NCBI GenBank assembly: GCA_026874595.1
Contig: CM049320.1
Coordinates: 27,195,214 to 27,259,213, forward strand
Reading direction: 5' to 3'
From: Sipunculus nudus
Taxonomy: Eukaryota > Annelida > Sipuncula > Golfingiida > Sipunculidae
DNA: 64,000 bases
The first letter of the stretch is position 1; every line of letters starts with the position of its first letter. Positions 12,128 through 23,331 of this stretch are shown here, in pieces. The position numbers and the translations under genes were made by a program. The notes under the pieces are model-generated. The model worked only from the letters and a program-made list of their open reading frames with translations. It did no database searches and was not told the DNA's origin.

Positions 12128-13169
12128 CCTAATTAAGATGTCTATAGAAACACAGGGATGTTTATGTTTGGAAGCATTAGGGAGTTAACCCATAAAGCTG
12201 GACTAGCATTTAAATTGCAATGTTTTCAGTAGCATCAATTTATCTTTATGGTTGGATGATTTAGCAGCATAGGAGTTTGGACAACTTTTTATAAAGCAAC
12301 ACATTTACAAATATATATATACCTTTTATTGTCTGTGTGACACATTTCAAATACATTAAAATTAAGTATAAGATTGAGAAATAAGTTATTTTGTTTCCAG
12401 TATATGTTAATTCTAAAGCAAGTTTAGATATATAATATTTCATAGTGAACTCAGAAATGGAACCGAAGTCTATTAATCTAATTTTTAATATATTTCATTT
12501 CCAATACATGAATATTTTCTCTGATTATAAAGGGGGATGTTTACGTTCACTACCCCACCCCCTTTGCTAAAAAGTGGGGGGGATCTTTACTGCCACAGCA
12601 CCTCCCCCAACCCTGTATTGATGACTGATTTATGTTCAGAACACTTACAAACCACTGCATATTCAAAAATGATATTGCCTGTAGTGACCATTTTTCTGGA
12701 TTAAATAAATTTTATATGCCATATATGGATATAACCAAACCTTGACACCTCGAATACATTTTATTTCAGCAGGATCAGTCTAGGCAACCTTCGCTGGATT
12801 CTCTGCTCTGTGGGCTGCAGATATATATATGAAATAAACTAAATAGTTACATGTATGGTTTATATATATATGTTGCTTTACCACTAGCTCTAAATAAAAG
12901 AGAATTATCCCAACTGGTATCTCATCTGAAGTCATTGCTCAGTTATATTTGTTTTATGTTTTACTCCTTACCCAAAAGTAATCCTGAGACTGCTGGTTTA
13001 ATCCTTGACTCAGAGGACATCATCTATTTATTGACTGTAACTGTATACATAAAAAGGACATGAAAGTACTCGGGGGATATTGTCCAGGCAAAAAACTGTT
13101 TAATACAGAGAGTTTAGTGGCCAGGGGACATCTATCAGCAAAATTCAAATGGTATAAGGCCCAAAAAAA
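12128..13169. other. Intergenic, no feature recognised
   Basis: AT-rich with a G/C-run island at 12535-12615 (inverted runs of C and G around GTGGGGGGGATC). No credible coding sequence. Confidence 0.5.
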
Positions 13170-13457
13170 AAGGTATGGTTCTCAGGTACCGCCAGTGTCA
13201 ATTAAACCCCACACATAAAAAATTTTGATTTTGATTTTCATCTTTCAAGAAGACTAAATAATACAATTTTGATAAGATTTGCTTTGCTTTGTAGTGCCTT
13301 TACCTATTTAGCAAAAAAAATTCTGTTGTTATCATGCTTTTCCCAGATAATATGACATTTTTATCGAAACAAACTTGTGAAAAAAAGGTAAAAAAATTGC
13401 CCGCCCGCACTGATTTAAAAAAAATGCCATTGTTTTTTTTTATGAGACCAAAATTAT
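13170..13457 (+). mobile_element. Tourist-like MITE, diverged copy 3
   Basis: Begins AAGGTATGGTTCTCAGGTAC, preceded by AAGGCCC and an A-run as in the best copy. The core matches the other copies. The right end has decayed to TATGAGACCAAAATTA. Confidence 0.75.
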
Positions 13458-14204
13458 AGTAGGATTTGAAGTTATTAGATGAGGTATGACTCTATATAGG
13501 GACATCTGCTGGAATGCATTGGACGTAAAAGAAGGTAAATCATCGGAGTTTCTTGATATTTATACGTTCAATTTTGTAGCCTGTGTTCTATATTTGCTCC
13601 AAGCTTATCAGTATTTTGTGTCTGTCACATAGATGCCAGTTTGGAAATAGGTTTGTTTTCTTGAAAATCACTGGGGCTTGAATTACAGCTAGTTTTGTCA
13701 GCAACAAGGAGTCAAAAGTTCTGAATGTATAAGCCAGGAGGTATTCCAGCCTTGTGATATATATAATAATAATCATCACCAAGCATTATAACACCTGAAA
13801 TTAAAAGAGTTTCTAGCATCTGTGGTAGAATAATTAAAAGGAAAGATGAGTTGGAATAAGTGGACTAAAAATATAATATGAGCTGTTCACAGGTATAATT
13901 AAAATTTTACATACTCTGTTCACTTAATACATAATAATACATGCACTTGCATGCACCCAGAACAAAATAATTCTTAAAAGTAAAATTCATTTCAGTCTGC
14001 TTTTTGGCAAAATTATATTTCTATATAATTAAATTTTTATAAAATCATATTTTTTTGTCAAGGCAGACCCCAAGACTCTACAATATGTCCTGGGTCAATG
14101 ACTCATACATCTGTGTTATGACCCTAGCAAGTCATTTGAACAAATTTGTTATAACCAATGATGTTTGGCAGAAAATTGCTAATGATTTTGTTCCCTTTTT
14201 TCAG
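13458..14204. other. Intergenic or upstream intron of the DUF1647-type gene
   Basis: No gene is supported. The stretch ends in a good splice acceptor (TTCCCTTTTTTCAG, AG at 14203-14204) just before the first coding exon of the DUF1647-type gene. At least one upstream non-coding exon must therefore exist, but I could not place it. Confidence 0.45.
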
Positions 14205-14641
14205 AAAATGTTGCAAGAGTAATCCCCGGACATCCTGATTATGAAACAACCTGGTCATCCATGATGCAATTGCTTCAGCTCTGTCGTATAAAAATCAAGA
14301 CTTGCTTTCATTTATTCATCATCTTAATATGGCTTGGGACATTGATATACTACACGCTTGCCCTGCTGCTGGATGCACAGTTCAAGTCGCACAAGGTTAT
14401 GTTTGACGGAAACATCGAAGATGTCGAGTCTAATGATTTGATGAGAGAAATCGGTTTCATCGAACCACCGAATCTGTTTCCCCAGGCTCATCATGAGGAG
14501 GATGGGCCTGTGTTTGTCATGACACTGACTTCTGCGGAATTCTACGATTTCTTCGGCTTCTTGAGAACTATGCGCATGTATTACCCAAATTATAAATTAG
14601 TCATCTATGATATAGATTTAACAGAAGAAGATTATAATCTA
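14205..14641 (+). CDS. DUF1647-type gene, exon A (5' UTR part plus residues 1-127)
   Basis: Acceptor AG at 14203-14204, donor CTA|GTAAGTG after 14641. The ATG at 14261 is followed at once by a second ATG, and I chose the first. The open frame runs past the donor into a poly-T tract, which shows that the longer ORF is not the true product. Confidence 0.85.
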
Positions 14642-17600
14642 GTAAGTGCATATTTCACTTTCATTTTTTTTTTTTTTTTTTTTTTTTGAGTGCTGTGCTC
14701 ATTTTGGTTCTTTATTTTGAGAAATCTCAAAGCCCATCAATTTGAACTAGTTGTCTATAAAATTAGGACTGAATTTTAAGATTTATAATTGTTTTAATTG
14801 GAGGTAAATTATTTAATATTTGAATTTTTATTATTGATAAAATATTGATTTACAATGGGTAGGAATACATTTTGAAATAAAACCATAAAATGACATCCTT
14901 GTATTATGAATAAATTTTACTTTTATAATTCATTATTATTATTTTCATCAGTATTATGATTATTATTTTGATTATGATGTAAATGATAATTATCATTATG
15001 CATTTTATGGGATGCCTTAGGTTTTATGAAATTTCTAAAAAAAACAAACTCGCTTTGTGATTTTGGGGGAAATATTACCTTAATTTAATTGTATCCGCCA
15101 AAACGAAGTTTTGCGGATACTATGTTTTTGACCAGGTTCCGCCGCCGCCGCATTCGTTTCCGGAGAACTCCTCTGAGACTACTGGACGGATTTTTCCAAA
15201 ACTTACACAAATTATCGGGTCACATGTGAACTGGTGCCTAACCAAGTGACCTTGACCTCTTACCTTTCCTCTTTGCCCAGCGTCCGTTTGTGCGTCTGTT
15301 TCCACACATAAACCCACATATCTCGGGAACCGTTTGACCGATCAGGAAAAACATTTTACACAAATGTAGCCCTGGGATAGCTTTATAACATACACAACAA
15401 AAGGTGGCGCCACCTGCAACCATGTTTACACAGTGTCCATCTGTTTGTCTGCCTTGGGTTAAAATCACTCATATCTCTGCAGTGGTTTGACTAATTCACT
15501 TAAAATTTGGCATGCATATACATCCTGGATAACTTTCTTGATTTTATGACAGGTGGCGCCACCTACATTCATGTTAACGCTGCAGACATCCAAGCTCATA
15601 TCTCGGGAACCGTTTGACCAATCAGGAAAAAAATTTTACATAAATGTAGCCCTTGGATAGCTTTATAACATAAACAAAAATGGTGGCGCCACCTGCAGCC
15701 GTTTTTGCACAGCGTCCATCTGTTTGTCTGCCTTAGGTTAAAATCATTCATATCTCTGCAGTGGTTTGACCAAATTACCTGAAATTTGGCATGCTTATAC
15801 ATCCGGCATAGCTTTCTTGATTTTATGACAGGTGGCGCCACTTGCATTCACATTCACGCTGTAGACATCCATGCTTATATCTCCGGACTAGTTCAACCAA
15901 TCAGGAAAAAATTTTTACTCAAATGTAGCCCTTGGATAGCTTTATAACATACACAAAAATGGTGGCGCCACCTGCACCCATTTTTGCACAGCATCCATCT
16001 GTTTGTCTGCCTTGGGTTAAAATCACTCATATCTCTGCAGTGGTTTGACCAAATTACCTGTAATTCGGGATTCGTATACATCCTGGATAGCTTTCTTGAT
16101 TTTATGACAGGTGGCGCCACCTACATTCACGTTCACGCTGCAGACATTATTGCTTATATCTCTGGAACTGTTTGACCAATCAGGAAAAAATTTTACACAA
16201 ATGTAGCCCTTGGATAGCTTTATAACAACCACAAAAATGGTGGCGCCACCTGCAGCCATGTTTGCACAGTGTCCATTTGTTTGTCTGGTGTGGGATAAAA
16301 TCACTCATATCTCTGCAGTGGTTTGACTTTTCCACATGAAATTTTGCACATGTATACATCTTGAATAGTTTCTCGTTCAGATAACAGGTGGCGCCACCTA
16401 CAATCATGTTTATTAGGCAGAGTCATTCTAATATGAAACATAGTAACTCTATATCCTCTTGCCACTCAATCCATGCCTCACTTCACCCGTCCTCTGATTT
16501 TGGCGGATACACGTAGTCGCTTGTTCACTACCCGTATTCTAGTTTCAGAAATGTTTAGCAGGACAAGTGAGCTATATATCCTTCACAAATTCTTTTCAGA
16601 TAAGAATAAACTGCTTTTGCGTAATCCGCAAGATACACTGGTATCGCTATCCTGATCATGTGCAAACACTGAAGTATCGTGCATACAAGCCTCTTCTAGT
16701 ACAGGTCAGTATTGTATGTTATGATTTGTTTTATTTTAAACTCAATACAGCATATGCATTTAAAGGTGCCCATTCACCTACATCTTGAAAAGAATTTAGG
16801 GATTTTTGGCTTCCTCTGTGTGTATATAAATGATTTAAGGGTAATTGTGGTTATGAAAAGATTTAATAATGCCTTTGTTGACAAACAGGAACACATGTAA
16901 CCTAAGGTAAACATGAGGACAGGCATATGCCATACAGGTAACTGGATGATTTCCTACTTTAACACCACACAGCAACTGAAGTTTTGCCATAGGAATGGAT
17001 TTTTTACTTTATTTTGTTAGCTTACATGCATTTATTTATGTTAATATGATCACTCATAGCCTATGTTAAGATGACCAACCATTTACCACAGTATTGATAA
17101 AACTGGATGGATAGCTATTTCAGTGCATTCTTGGGTATACATGACTTAAGTCACTAATCAAATACAGGCTTACCTACCTACTGGGTCGTGTATTCATAGC
17201 TAGGTATATATCCACTTGAGGTCTGTCAATACTTTAGCATCAGAAATTCTGGGTCCCTTAATATATTTTGTATAATTTTGTGGAGGTTGATAAGTTTTTC
17301 TTATTTTTTTCAGGAGACACTGGATGAGTTTGGTTCTGTGTTCTGGCTTGATGCTTCTGTCCGCTTCACCAGTAGTGACATCTGGATGTTGTTAACGGAA
17401 GCAAAAGATCTTGGCCTCATGGGTTGGCCACTCATTTATCCCACTTCCACACTGACCCACTACAACACATTCCGCTATCTTAACACCAGCCATAATAAAT
17501 ATTTCTTCCATCGAATGATTGACCCTTCCAGGACAGTTTATTACAACACAGAAAAAGTTCATCGAGAAATTATGCTTCCGTGGGTTAAATGCGCCTTAGA

Positions 17601-17844
17601 CGTTAACTGCATTGCCCCCTGGGGGTCACAACCACAAGGGTGCAACTTTATGCATAAACCTCGTTATATTTATGCAGGATGTCACCAGTATGAAATGTCA
17701 GCATTAAATGTTATTCTAGCCAAAGCTTACAATTTTGACACACCTTATATTACAGATAAAAAGCTCTTCAAAGTGGCACCTCCTAGAGGCCGAAAGCTGA
17801 TTCCACAATCGCGAAACTGGACCAGTCTTATGAAACTGTCATGA
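14205..17844 (+). CDS. DUF1647-family type II membrane protein, 3 coding exons, 338 aa
   Basis: The coding exons are 14261-14641, 16600-16704 and 17314-17844. All junctions are GT-AG and both introns are phase 0. They give 127 + 35 + 176 residues, a complete protein. Residues 15-37 form one hydrophobic anchor (FHLFIILIWLGTLIYYTLALLL) after a short basic tail, so this should be a type II protein with a luminal or extracellular C-terminal domain. That domain carries the hallmarks of the DUF1647 family (glycosyltransferase-like, function unknown, expanded in nematodes): VFVMTLTSAEFYDFF, KLVIYDIDLTEEDYNL, then YPDHVQTLKYRAYKPLLVQ and ETLDEFGSVFWLDASVRF, where W-x-D-x-S-x-R is the family signature. 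Conserved-looking cysteines follow in LPWVKCALDVNCIAP and AGCHQYEMS. A Golgi sugar-transfer role is an inference. Intron 1 contains a repeat element, and the transcript starts with two upstream ORFs. Confidence 0.85.
14208..14264 (+). promoter_or_regulatory. Two short uORFs in the 5' leader
   Basis: The first uORF, 14208-14222, encodes M-L-Q-E-stop. The second, 14241-14264, encodes M-K-Q-P-G-H-P-stop, and its TGA overlaps the main ATG as ATGA. Such an arrangement would make main-frame translation depend on leaky scanning or reinitiation. It applies if the acceptor at 14204 is the one used. Confidence 0.55.
15091..16555 (+). mobile_element. Non-autonomous element with 279-bp internal repeats (family F, copy 1)
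   Basis: The left end is a hairpin, GTATCCGCCAAAAC-GAA-GTTTTGCGGATAC (15091-15120, one-base bulge). TATCCGCCAAAA at 15092-15103 recurs inverted as TTTTGGCGGATA at 16498-16509. Copy 2 at 30.8 kb shares both ends and about 45 bases beyond the inverted copy, so I extend to 16555. Inside are about four 279-bp units, each with two GGTGGCGCCACC palindromes. It lies in intron 1 of the DUF1647-type gene and ends about 45 bases before the next exon. A terminal hairpin, an asymmetric inverted repeat and internal tandems resemble HINE/Helentron elements, but the class is not proven. The 65-93-codon minus-strand ORFs are echoes of the tandem unit. Confidence 0.75.
15403..16398. repeat. Tandem array of 279-bp units with eight GGTGGCGCCACC palindromes
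   Basis: Palindrome starts: 15403, 15552, 15682, 15831, 15961, 16110, 16239, 16387. Spacings alternate 149 and 130 bases (last values 129 and 148). Seven copies are exact 12-mers and one (15831) has T as its last base. Confidence 0.9.
16600..16704 (+). CDS. DUF1647-type gene, exon B (35 codons)
   Basis: Acceptor CTTTTCAG before 16600, donor CAG|GTCAGT after 16704, phase 0 on both sides. It encodes INCFCVIRK and YPDHVQTLKYRAYKPLLVQ, matching the family order C-x-V...YP-x-x-V...Y-[AR]-[WY]-KP. Too short to show up as an ORF of its own. Confidence 0.8.
17314..17844 (+). CDS. DUF1647-type gene, exon C (176 codons plus stop)
   Basis: Acceptor TTATTTTTTTCAG before 17314. The exon starts ETLDEFGSVFWLDASVRF and ends at TGA 17842-17844. 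The M at 17278 lies in the intron and is not the start. This is the most conserved third of the protein. Confidence 0.88.
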   Translation, partial: ETLDEFGSVFWLDASVRFTSSDIWMLLTEAKDLGLMGWPLIYPTSTLTHYNTFRYLNTSHNKYFFHRMIDPSRTVYYNTEKVHREIMLPWVKCALDVNCIAPWGSQPQGCNFMHKPRYIYAGCHQYEMSALNVILAKAYNFDTPYITDKKLFKVAPPRGRKLIPQSRNWTSLMKLS

Positions 17845-19503
17845 TTGTTGCACAGCTTGATCTCATAAATTAATCATATTCGAGGATTTGTGGCCAAGCG
17901 TCACTTTTATCAATATTTATTGGTGCTCTGAGAAATTAAACAGATTTGCTACATTGTATGTAACAGTATTTTATGTCATGTATGTCAGATTTTGGTCACT
18001 AACAGCTTCAAATCATGGTTACAGAGCTTTTGATATACAGTGTGTCAGTCAATATGGCCGCCCTTTTCTGAGTAAAGTTATCCAGCCATCGTAGCAAAAA
18101 TAAATTAAACAAGAACAGAATGAGTTATCTTCAAGGACATTTGCTGGGCAGTGTTGCCATTACACTTTCATTGTTACCAGTGCTGACACTGCGCAGACCT
18201 GGACTCACAAGGGCATGACTCTGCTGTTAAGGCTTTATGGGTGTCACAATCTTACCCCCACAATGCAACATGGCTTCTATATAATTCACCAATGTAGGTA
18301 TTAATGTAGTGAAGAGGTTAAAATAGTCCATTCAAATATCTTGAATAAGAATTGTTTCAAGGTAAATTTCATAAATATGGGTGTTTTTGTGGTTAGGACT
18401 TCACATAGTAAGTATTATTTTGTGAGCATACACATGAGAAAAAGAAAACAGAAGATGTTGTAATATAACAAATTTTGATTTTAAAGTTTGACAGTTGAGA
18501 CAAGTAGACCCGGCTATCCCACAGTGCCTACCAGGAAAAGGTTAGTTTCAAGTAGAAACGACATCTGGTGATATTGTGTGTAACCCTTTGATTGAGAAAA
18601 TCTAGACAGAAGTCCGCCATTGTACAATATTTCTGCAGAAGTGAATTTGCAGTACTTAGCGTCATTAAGTCCAAGACAACAACAAAATTTTAGAGAGATT
18701 TAATCTCAATGAATTTCCTTCACACCATAGAATAACCAAAATTTCTGGGCCAAAACAGGTCAAGAACAAAATGGGTGCCACATCAGAACAAGGTTACCTT
18801 GAATTCACCTATCTAACCATTGTAACATAATTTTACCAGAATAATACACGTTTTAGAGTATTGAGTTCATTATCAACATGTCTGCCTTAGAAAAGTGATG
18901 TTTCCATAACTACATGTAAATAACCACAGTAAGTGTTTCCATGACTACATGTAAATAACCACAGTAAGAGGCCAAAGTCATTTATAAACTGTACTGTTAC
19001 TATGACATCTTTAAAATATCCATATTAACTGGATTGAAACTAGCCATTTGTGTGGATGATCAGATTGGTTGCAGTGTCAGGTTGATGTTGACATTGCTTT
19101 ATTATAATCAGCATAGGAACATATTTTATTAAGCATTTGATCAAGATTTTTTTTTATCAAAGTTACCTGCATCAGATAACTGGCATCATCATGTGCTTTG
19201 TAAATATGGCTGCCACATGCTGTTACCATGACATCACAAGCATAACTGGGGTAACACACCTTTTCTGAAGATGCTACCAGGATCTACACACCTCACGCAG
19301 CGACTATTCTGCACTCATTCTAAATCTCCTTAATATTAGCCACTGCTTTATATAACAAGATTCTCAGTTTTACCACCAGGGCTCGCACAGAGCAAAGAAT
19401 TGTAATTTGACTAATGAGAGTATCATTGGTACATCCAGCTAAAAGTAAACCAGTGTAATCACACCAACCAGAGCTGGATGCACAATGCAATGCCACGCCC
19501 TCA
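17845..19503. other. 3' UTR and downstream intergenic sequence
   Basis: 3' flank of the DUF1647-type gene. An AATAAA at 18099-18104 is a candidate poly(A) signal, giving a 3' UTR of about 270 bases. A 35-bp direct duplication (core TACATGTAAATAACCACAG) lies at about 18899-18968. No further gene seen. Confidence 0.5.
18099..18104 (+). terminator. Candidate poly(A) signal AATAAA
   Basis: First AATAAA after the stop of the DUF1647-type gene, about 255 bases downstream. Confidence 0.5.
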
Positions 19504-19840
19504 TTAGGCCAAAAAAAATAAAAGGTATGGTTCTAAGACACCACCCGTATCAATTTTAAACCCCCGCATCAAAATTCTTTATTTTGATTTTCAATAGAAA
19601 CTTACCAATTTTGAGCTCAAGCTGCTAGGATACTTCTTTCAAAAAGATAAAAATTATACAATTTTGATAAAATTTCCTTTGTTCTCTAGTGCTTTTACTT
19701 GTATTGCATAAAAAATCAGTTATTGTCATGCTTTTCCCTGATCGAAACATACAAAAAAGGGTGAAATAAGATTGCCTGTCCACATTGATGTCTGAAAAAA
19801 AATGCCTGAGAACCAAACCTTATTGTTTTGTTTGGCCTTA
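19504..19840 (+). mobile_element. Tourist-like (PIF/Harbinger) MITE, best copy, with TTA TSD
   Basis: The element is 19507-19837 (331 bp). It starts GGCCAAA and ends TTTGGCC, flanked on both sides by TTA (19504-19506 and 19838-19840). Further in, AAGGTATGGTTCTAAGACAC at the left matches inverted TGCCTGAGAACCAAACCTT at the right with few differences. A GGCC-starting terminal repeat and a 3-bp TTA duplication are characteristic of Tourist-like MITEs. Non-coding. Three decayed relatives in the same orientation lie at 1.6, 11.8 and 13.2 kb. Confidence 0.85.
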
Positions 19841-20731
19841 GACTGATTGCAGTTCTTTGCCCTGTGGCACCCCCGGTGGTGAAACCTTGAAAATTTTGCT
19901 ACACAAAGCAGCAGTTAATGCAAAGGAGATCTGGAATGACTGCAGTGTATGATTGCTGTGTTTTTTTTTGTGTTTTCTTTTTTTACCAACAGAGGGCACA
20001 ATTGTATAGCTAATCAGTATGCAAAACCCATGGGACTTTAGTAGCACTTTGTCTTTTTTTTTGCTTTTTGAGTTCATATTCACAATATCTTCTTTATGTA
20101 TTGAAAGTATTCAAGATAGCTGCAGGATTTTTATAAAATTTCACACAGGATTGCTGTAAGCATATATATTAAGTGCATTTCAGATGTTTTTAAAAGTGTC
20201 GCTTTGTATGTGTAATTTATAACATTTTTACACCAAAATATTTACCAAGAAATAAATATTAAAAATGAGTTGTGATCAGTTCACCTGCTGTATGTGGTTG
20301 CTGTGACTGAGGAATAAACATTTCTCATACATCATGCTTTGAAAAACTGTGCTTGTTCTTTTTCCCTTGCAAGATGATAGATATAGTTCCATCCACACTT
20401 GTTTGCTACCGCATGCCTGTGGGATTCCTATTGTGCTACTACCAAGTCTCTGGCTACTGAGCTGTTGGATACCTTGCTTCATAAAGCTACTTGACCATGA
20501 ATAATGAACAAATATGTTTATGTTCAGGTCAAAATCACAAATGCCAATAAGATTCAACCATGTACAATGTACAAAATGGACTGTTTTACACACTTGTATG
20601 AAATACTAGTAGCTCAAGCCTGCCACCCAAACGTCAAAATTATAAATTACTGAAGACGTTAAGGTGGCAGTACAAGCTGTAAGGTTTGGATCAACTCTAG
20701 TATAAGTAGATCTGCATGACACTTCCACACT
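19841..20731. other. Intergenic, no feature recognised
   Basis: No gene or repeat recognised. The 105-codon minus-strand ORF at 20276-20593 shows no known domain and has no splice context I can support. Confidence 0.45.
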
Positions 20732-20736
20732 TTTTT

Positions 20737-20765
20737 AGCTCGGCTGACTATAAGTCATCTGAGCT
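20737..20765 (+). repeat. 5' terminal hairpin of element A1 (left copy)
   Basis: 29-bp imperfect palindrome with arms AGCTC..TGACT and AGTCA..GAGCT, the same as at 49133-49161 and 41737-41765 apart from one base. Confidence 0.85.
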
Positions 20766-23298
20766 ATAGTCGTGGTCCTTTGTCCGTCGGCTGTCCGTCC
20801 GTCCGTTAAACTGGCACGTTTTGAAACCGTAAGACCTAGGAATCCAAAATTCTGCATAATGTTAGATGTCCCCAAGATCTCCTACCAAGCCGAAAACTGG
20901 GTCTTTGCGACTTTGTTCCTTTGAGAAATTAAGGAAAAACCTCAATTTTTTATTAAAAACCTATTTTCACACTTCAGGACTGCCTAATATCAAAACCACT
21001 CATCTGTTTTTCCTCATATTTACCATAAATAATCCAGTATATAGTTCTATGTACATGCCAGAAATTAGATCTGTATTATATAAGTTAAAAAAGTTATGTG
21101 CCCAAACATAATGCATTTTGTAAAAAATCAGGAAAGATATTTGATCACTTAACACAAAACATGTTAAAGCTAAGGACTTTTTTCCGGTAATATAACTTAA
21201 ATTAATAAAAATTAAATTGTATACCCAAAATGAGATCAAAACCTTTTAAATTTTTTAAAATATTAGCAAAAATAAAAAATTGGTACCTTAAATTTTCCCA
21301 ACTTTCACCATGGCACGTTATTTTCCTGTAAGTGCTGTGGATTTAATTTTCACAGCATGTTTTTGTTAGCATTTCATCTGTTAACACTAAAAATTTGAAA
21401 GCAGTTGATCAAAAACTGTATTATTTTATAAAGTTTTCAAGCACCATGTCACATATTATTTACATCAAGCTAGTGTAATGCAGTTTGCTAGAGCTCAGCT
21501 CCCAAACTTCAGCTCTCAGTTCCTAAAATTTGACATACAGTTAGATGTCTCCAAAATCCCATACCATGCTAAGAATTTGGTCACTAGGACTTAATTCCTT
21601 TTAGATATTAATGAAAAACTTTATTTTTCCATTAAAAACCCATAGTTACACAAGACTGCCTAATATCAAAACCACTTATCTGACTTTGATCATATATAAT
21701 ATACATATTTTTCTATTCATTCGCTATGCACATGCCAGAAATGATGTCAGTATTGCGTAATTGTTTTAAGTTATGGGCTCAAACATAATGCACTTTGTAA
21801 AAAATCAAATTTATTTACTCCCTTAACAAGAGATTTTTTTGTCAGGGATGTAACATTATTTAATCAAGATTCATTTGAATACCCAAAGTTAGTTCTGAAT
21901 TTTTTAAATTTTATAAGTTATTAGTATAAATATAAAATTAGTACCTTAAATTTTGCCCAACTTTGACCATGGCACGTTTATTTCCTGAGAGCACTGTTGA
22001 TATAATTTTCATATCATGCATACATAGGGATTTCAGCTTTTTAGTTTAGAAAGCTGAAAGAAAATGGCCAAAAATTGTAGCTTTTATTAATGTTTTTATG
22101 AGACCATGTCAGAACCAGGCTCTCCAAAGCCCCTCTTCAGTCACCTGTATGTTGACCTTATTGACCTTTCAGCAAATTATGCACGCTTGAGGGAGGCATA
22201 CACTGGGGCAGCCAGGCAGCTTATGGCCAGCCACAGTTGATCCAGGTGTCCAACCCAACTTTTCTAGTAGTTGTTTTGACCAACAACATAACAAGAAACT
22301 ATAAATTAATAAATTTTTATTGGTTTTTAATAACAAATTTAAGAAAAATTAATAGAAAAGGAATTTGCAAGTTTTTAGTAACAGGAAATTAACTTGCAGT
22401 TACTGATGATGTAAGAATCTTGTATGGATGGATAGAATGTTAAGTATTCCAAATAACACCATGCAGTCACCTATGGTATTTTTCAGTTCAATTTTTTAAT
22501 GATAACAAAAATAAATCATATTATTCATTACTAATCATTAGGGATCATATGAAGGAAATAAATGATAGACAAAGATACAGTTGATAATATTAATCTAGAT
22601 TCCTACTGTGTCTATAGTGTAGATTGATGTTAAAGTAGTTCAAAGTGAATATATTACATTAATTTTTTTAATATAAATAAAAGCCATAAAACCAGGTACT
22701 TATTATCATTATTTAAATTTGTGAATTTTGTATATTCTGGATTCACAACATCATTGTTTGACTAAAACTGAATAAATACCAGACATGTTGCAAATTCTTT
22801 GCAAATGTATTTGAATATGAATATGAATCATTATGAAATTTCTTGCATAAGAATGGGAATTCGGGTAAAAATGAAAGTATTTGAATACCAGTGCAAATAC
22901 TTTCAAAATGTATTCATGAATGCATTCATGAATTTATTCTATAATATTATTTTAATAATCATTTCAGTTATATTTTATTATAAAAAATCATGATTTTCTT
23001 ATTATTTTTAATAAAAGTTATATTTGGCACAATATCTGTTATTAAATTTTACTAAATAGCTAAACTCTTATATTATATGTGCTGCTTATAAGTTATATGG
23101 CCAAGTCAAAATCTGTGTGACAATAGCACTCCATTTGTCAAAAAAATAAATGAAATCAATCCTCTTCCCTGTCTCCAAAGATACTATCAAAATCATATAA
23201 AAGCTAAACACCAACAACTCATAATAAAGCTTTTATTTATTACCACACAAAACCAGCATGTGCCTCATTTCCAAATCATATTTTTTTATCATATATAA

Positions 23299-23331
23299 CA
23301 GCTGAGCGCCGTGACCCATGGGTCCCTTGTT
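23299..23331 (+). repeat. 3' terminus of element A1 (left copy)
   Basis: AGCTGAGCGCCGTGACCCAT then GGGTCCCTTGTT, which contains the 12-bp palindrome GACCCATGGGTC. Confidence 0.85.

Larger units (their letters stand above)
20732..23331 (+). mobile_element. Helentron-like non-autonomous element A1, left copy, 2.6 kb
   Basis: The 5' end is a T-run followed by a hairpin at 20737-20765: outer arms AGCTC/GAGCT, inner arms TGACT/AGTCA, loop ATA. The 3' end at 23298-23331 reads CAGCTGAGC-GCC-GT, the palindrome GACCCATGGGTC, then CCTTGTT. The AGCTCAGCTGA-type 5' motif is inverted as TCAGCTGAGC before the 3' hairpin, an asymmetric terminal inverted repeat. Inside are two related units of about 680 bp (each with a GATGTCCCCAAGATCTCCTA-like start, 20862 and 21546) and an AT-rich tail. 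It matches the outer element at 36485-42292 (-) over its length. This architecture is that described for Helentron-associated elements (HINEs). The class is an inference. Confidence 0.7.

Noticed and set aside
15120-16407. Series of similar 65-93-codon minus-strand ORFs (WRHHFC..CYKAIQGLHLCK)
   Set aside because: They repeat with the 279-bp tandem unit and come from reading the array. Each is open in a different extent and none has a start context or domain.
20737-20765. Repeated hairpins considered as a CRISPR-like or intrinsic-terminator feature
   Set aside because: They sit only at element ends, are kilobases apart, and the genome is clearly eukaryotic.
22799-22993. Conserved ORF pair 22799-22993 and 36832-37020 rich in N, M, Y and I
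   Set aside because: AT-rich tail of element A1 read in a chance frame. Conserved only because the two elements are copies.
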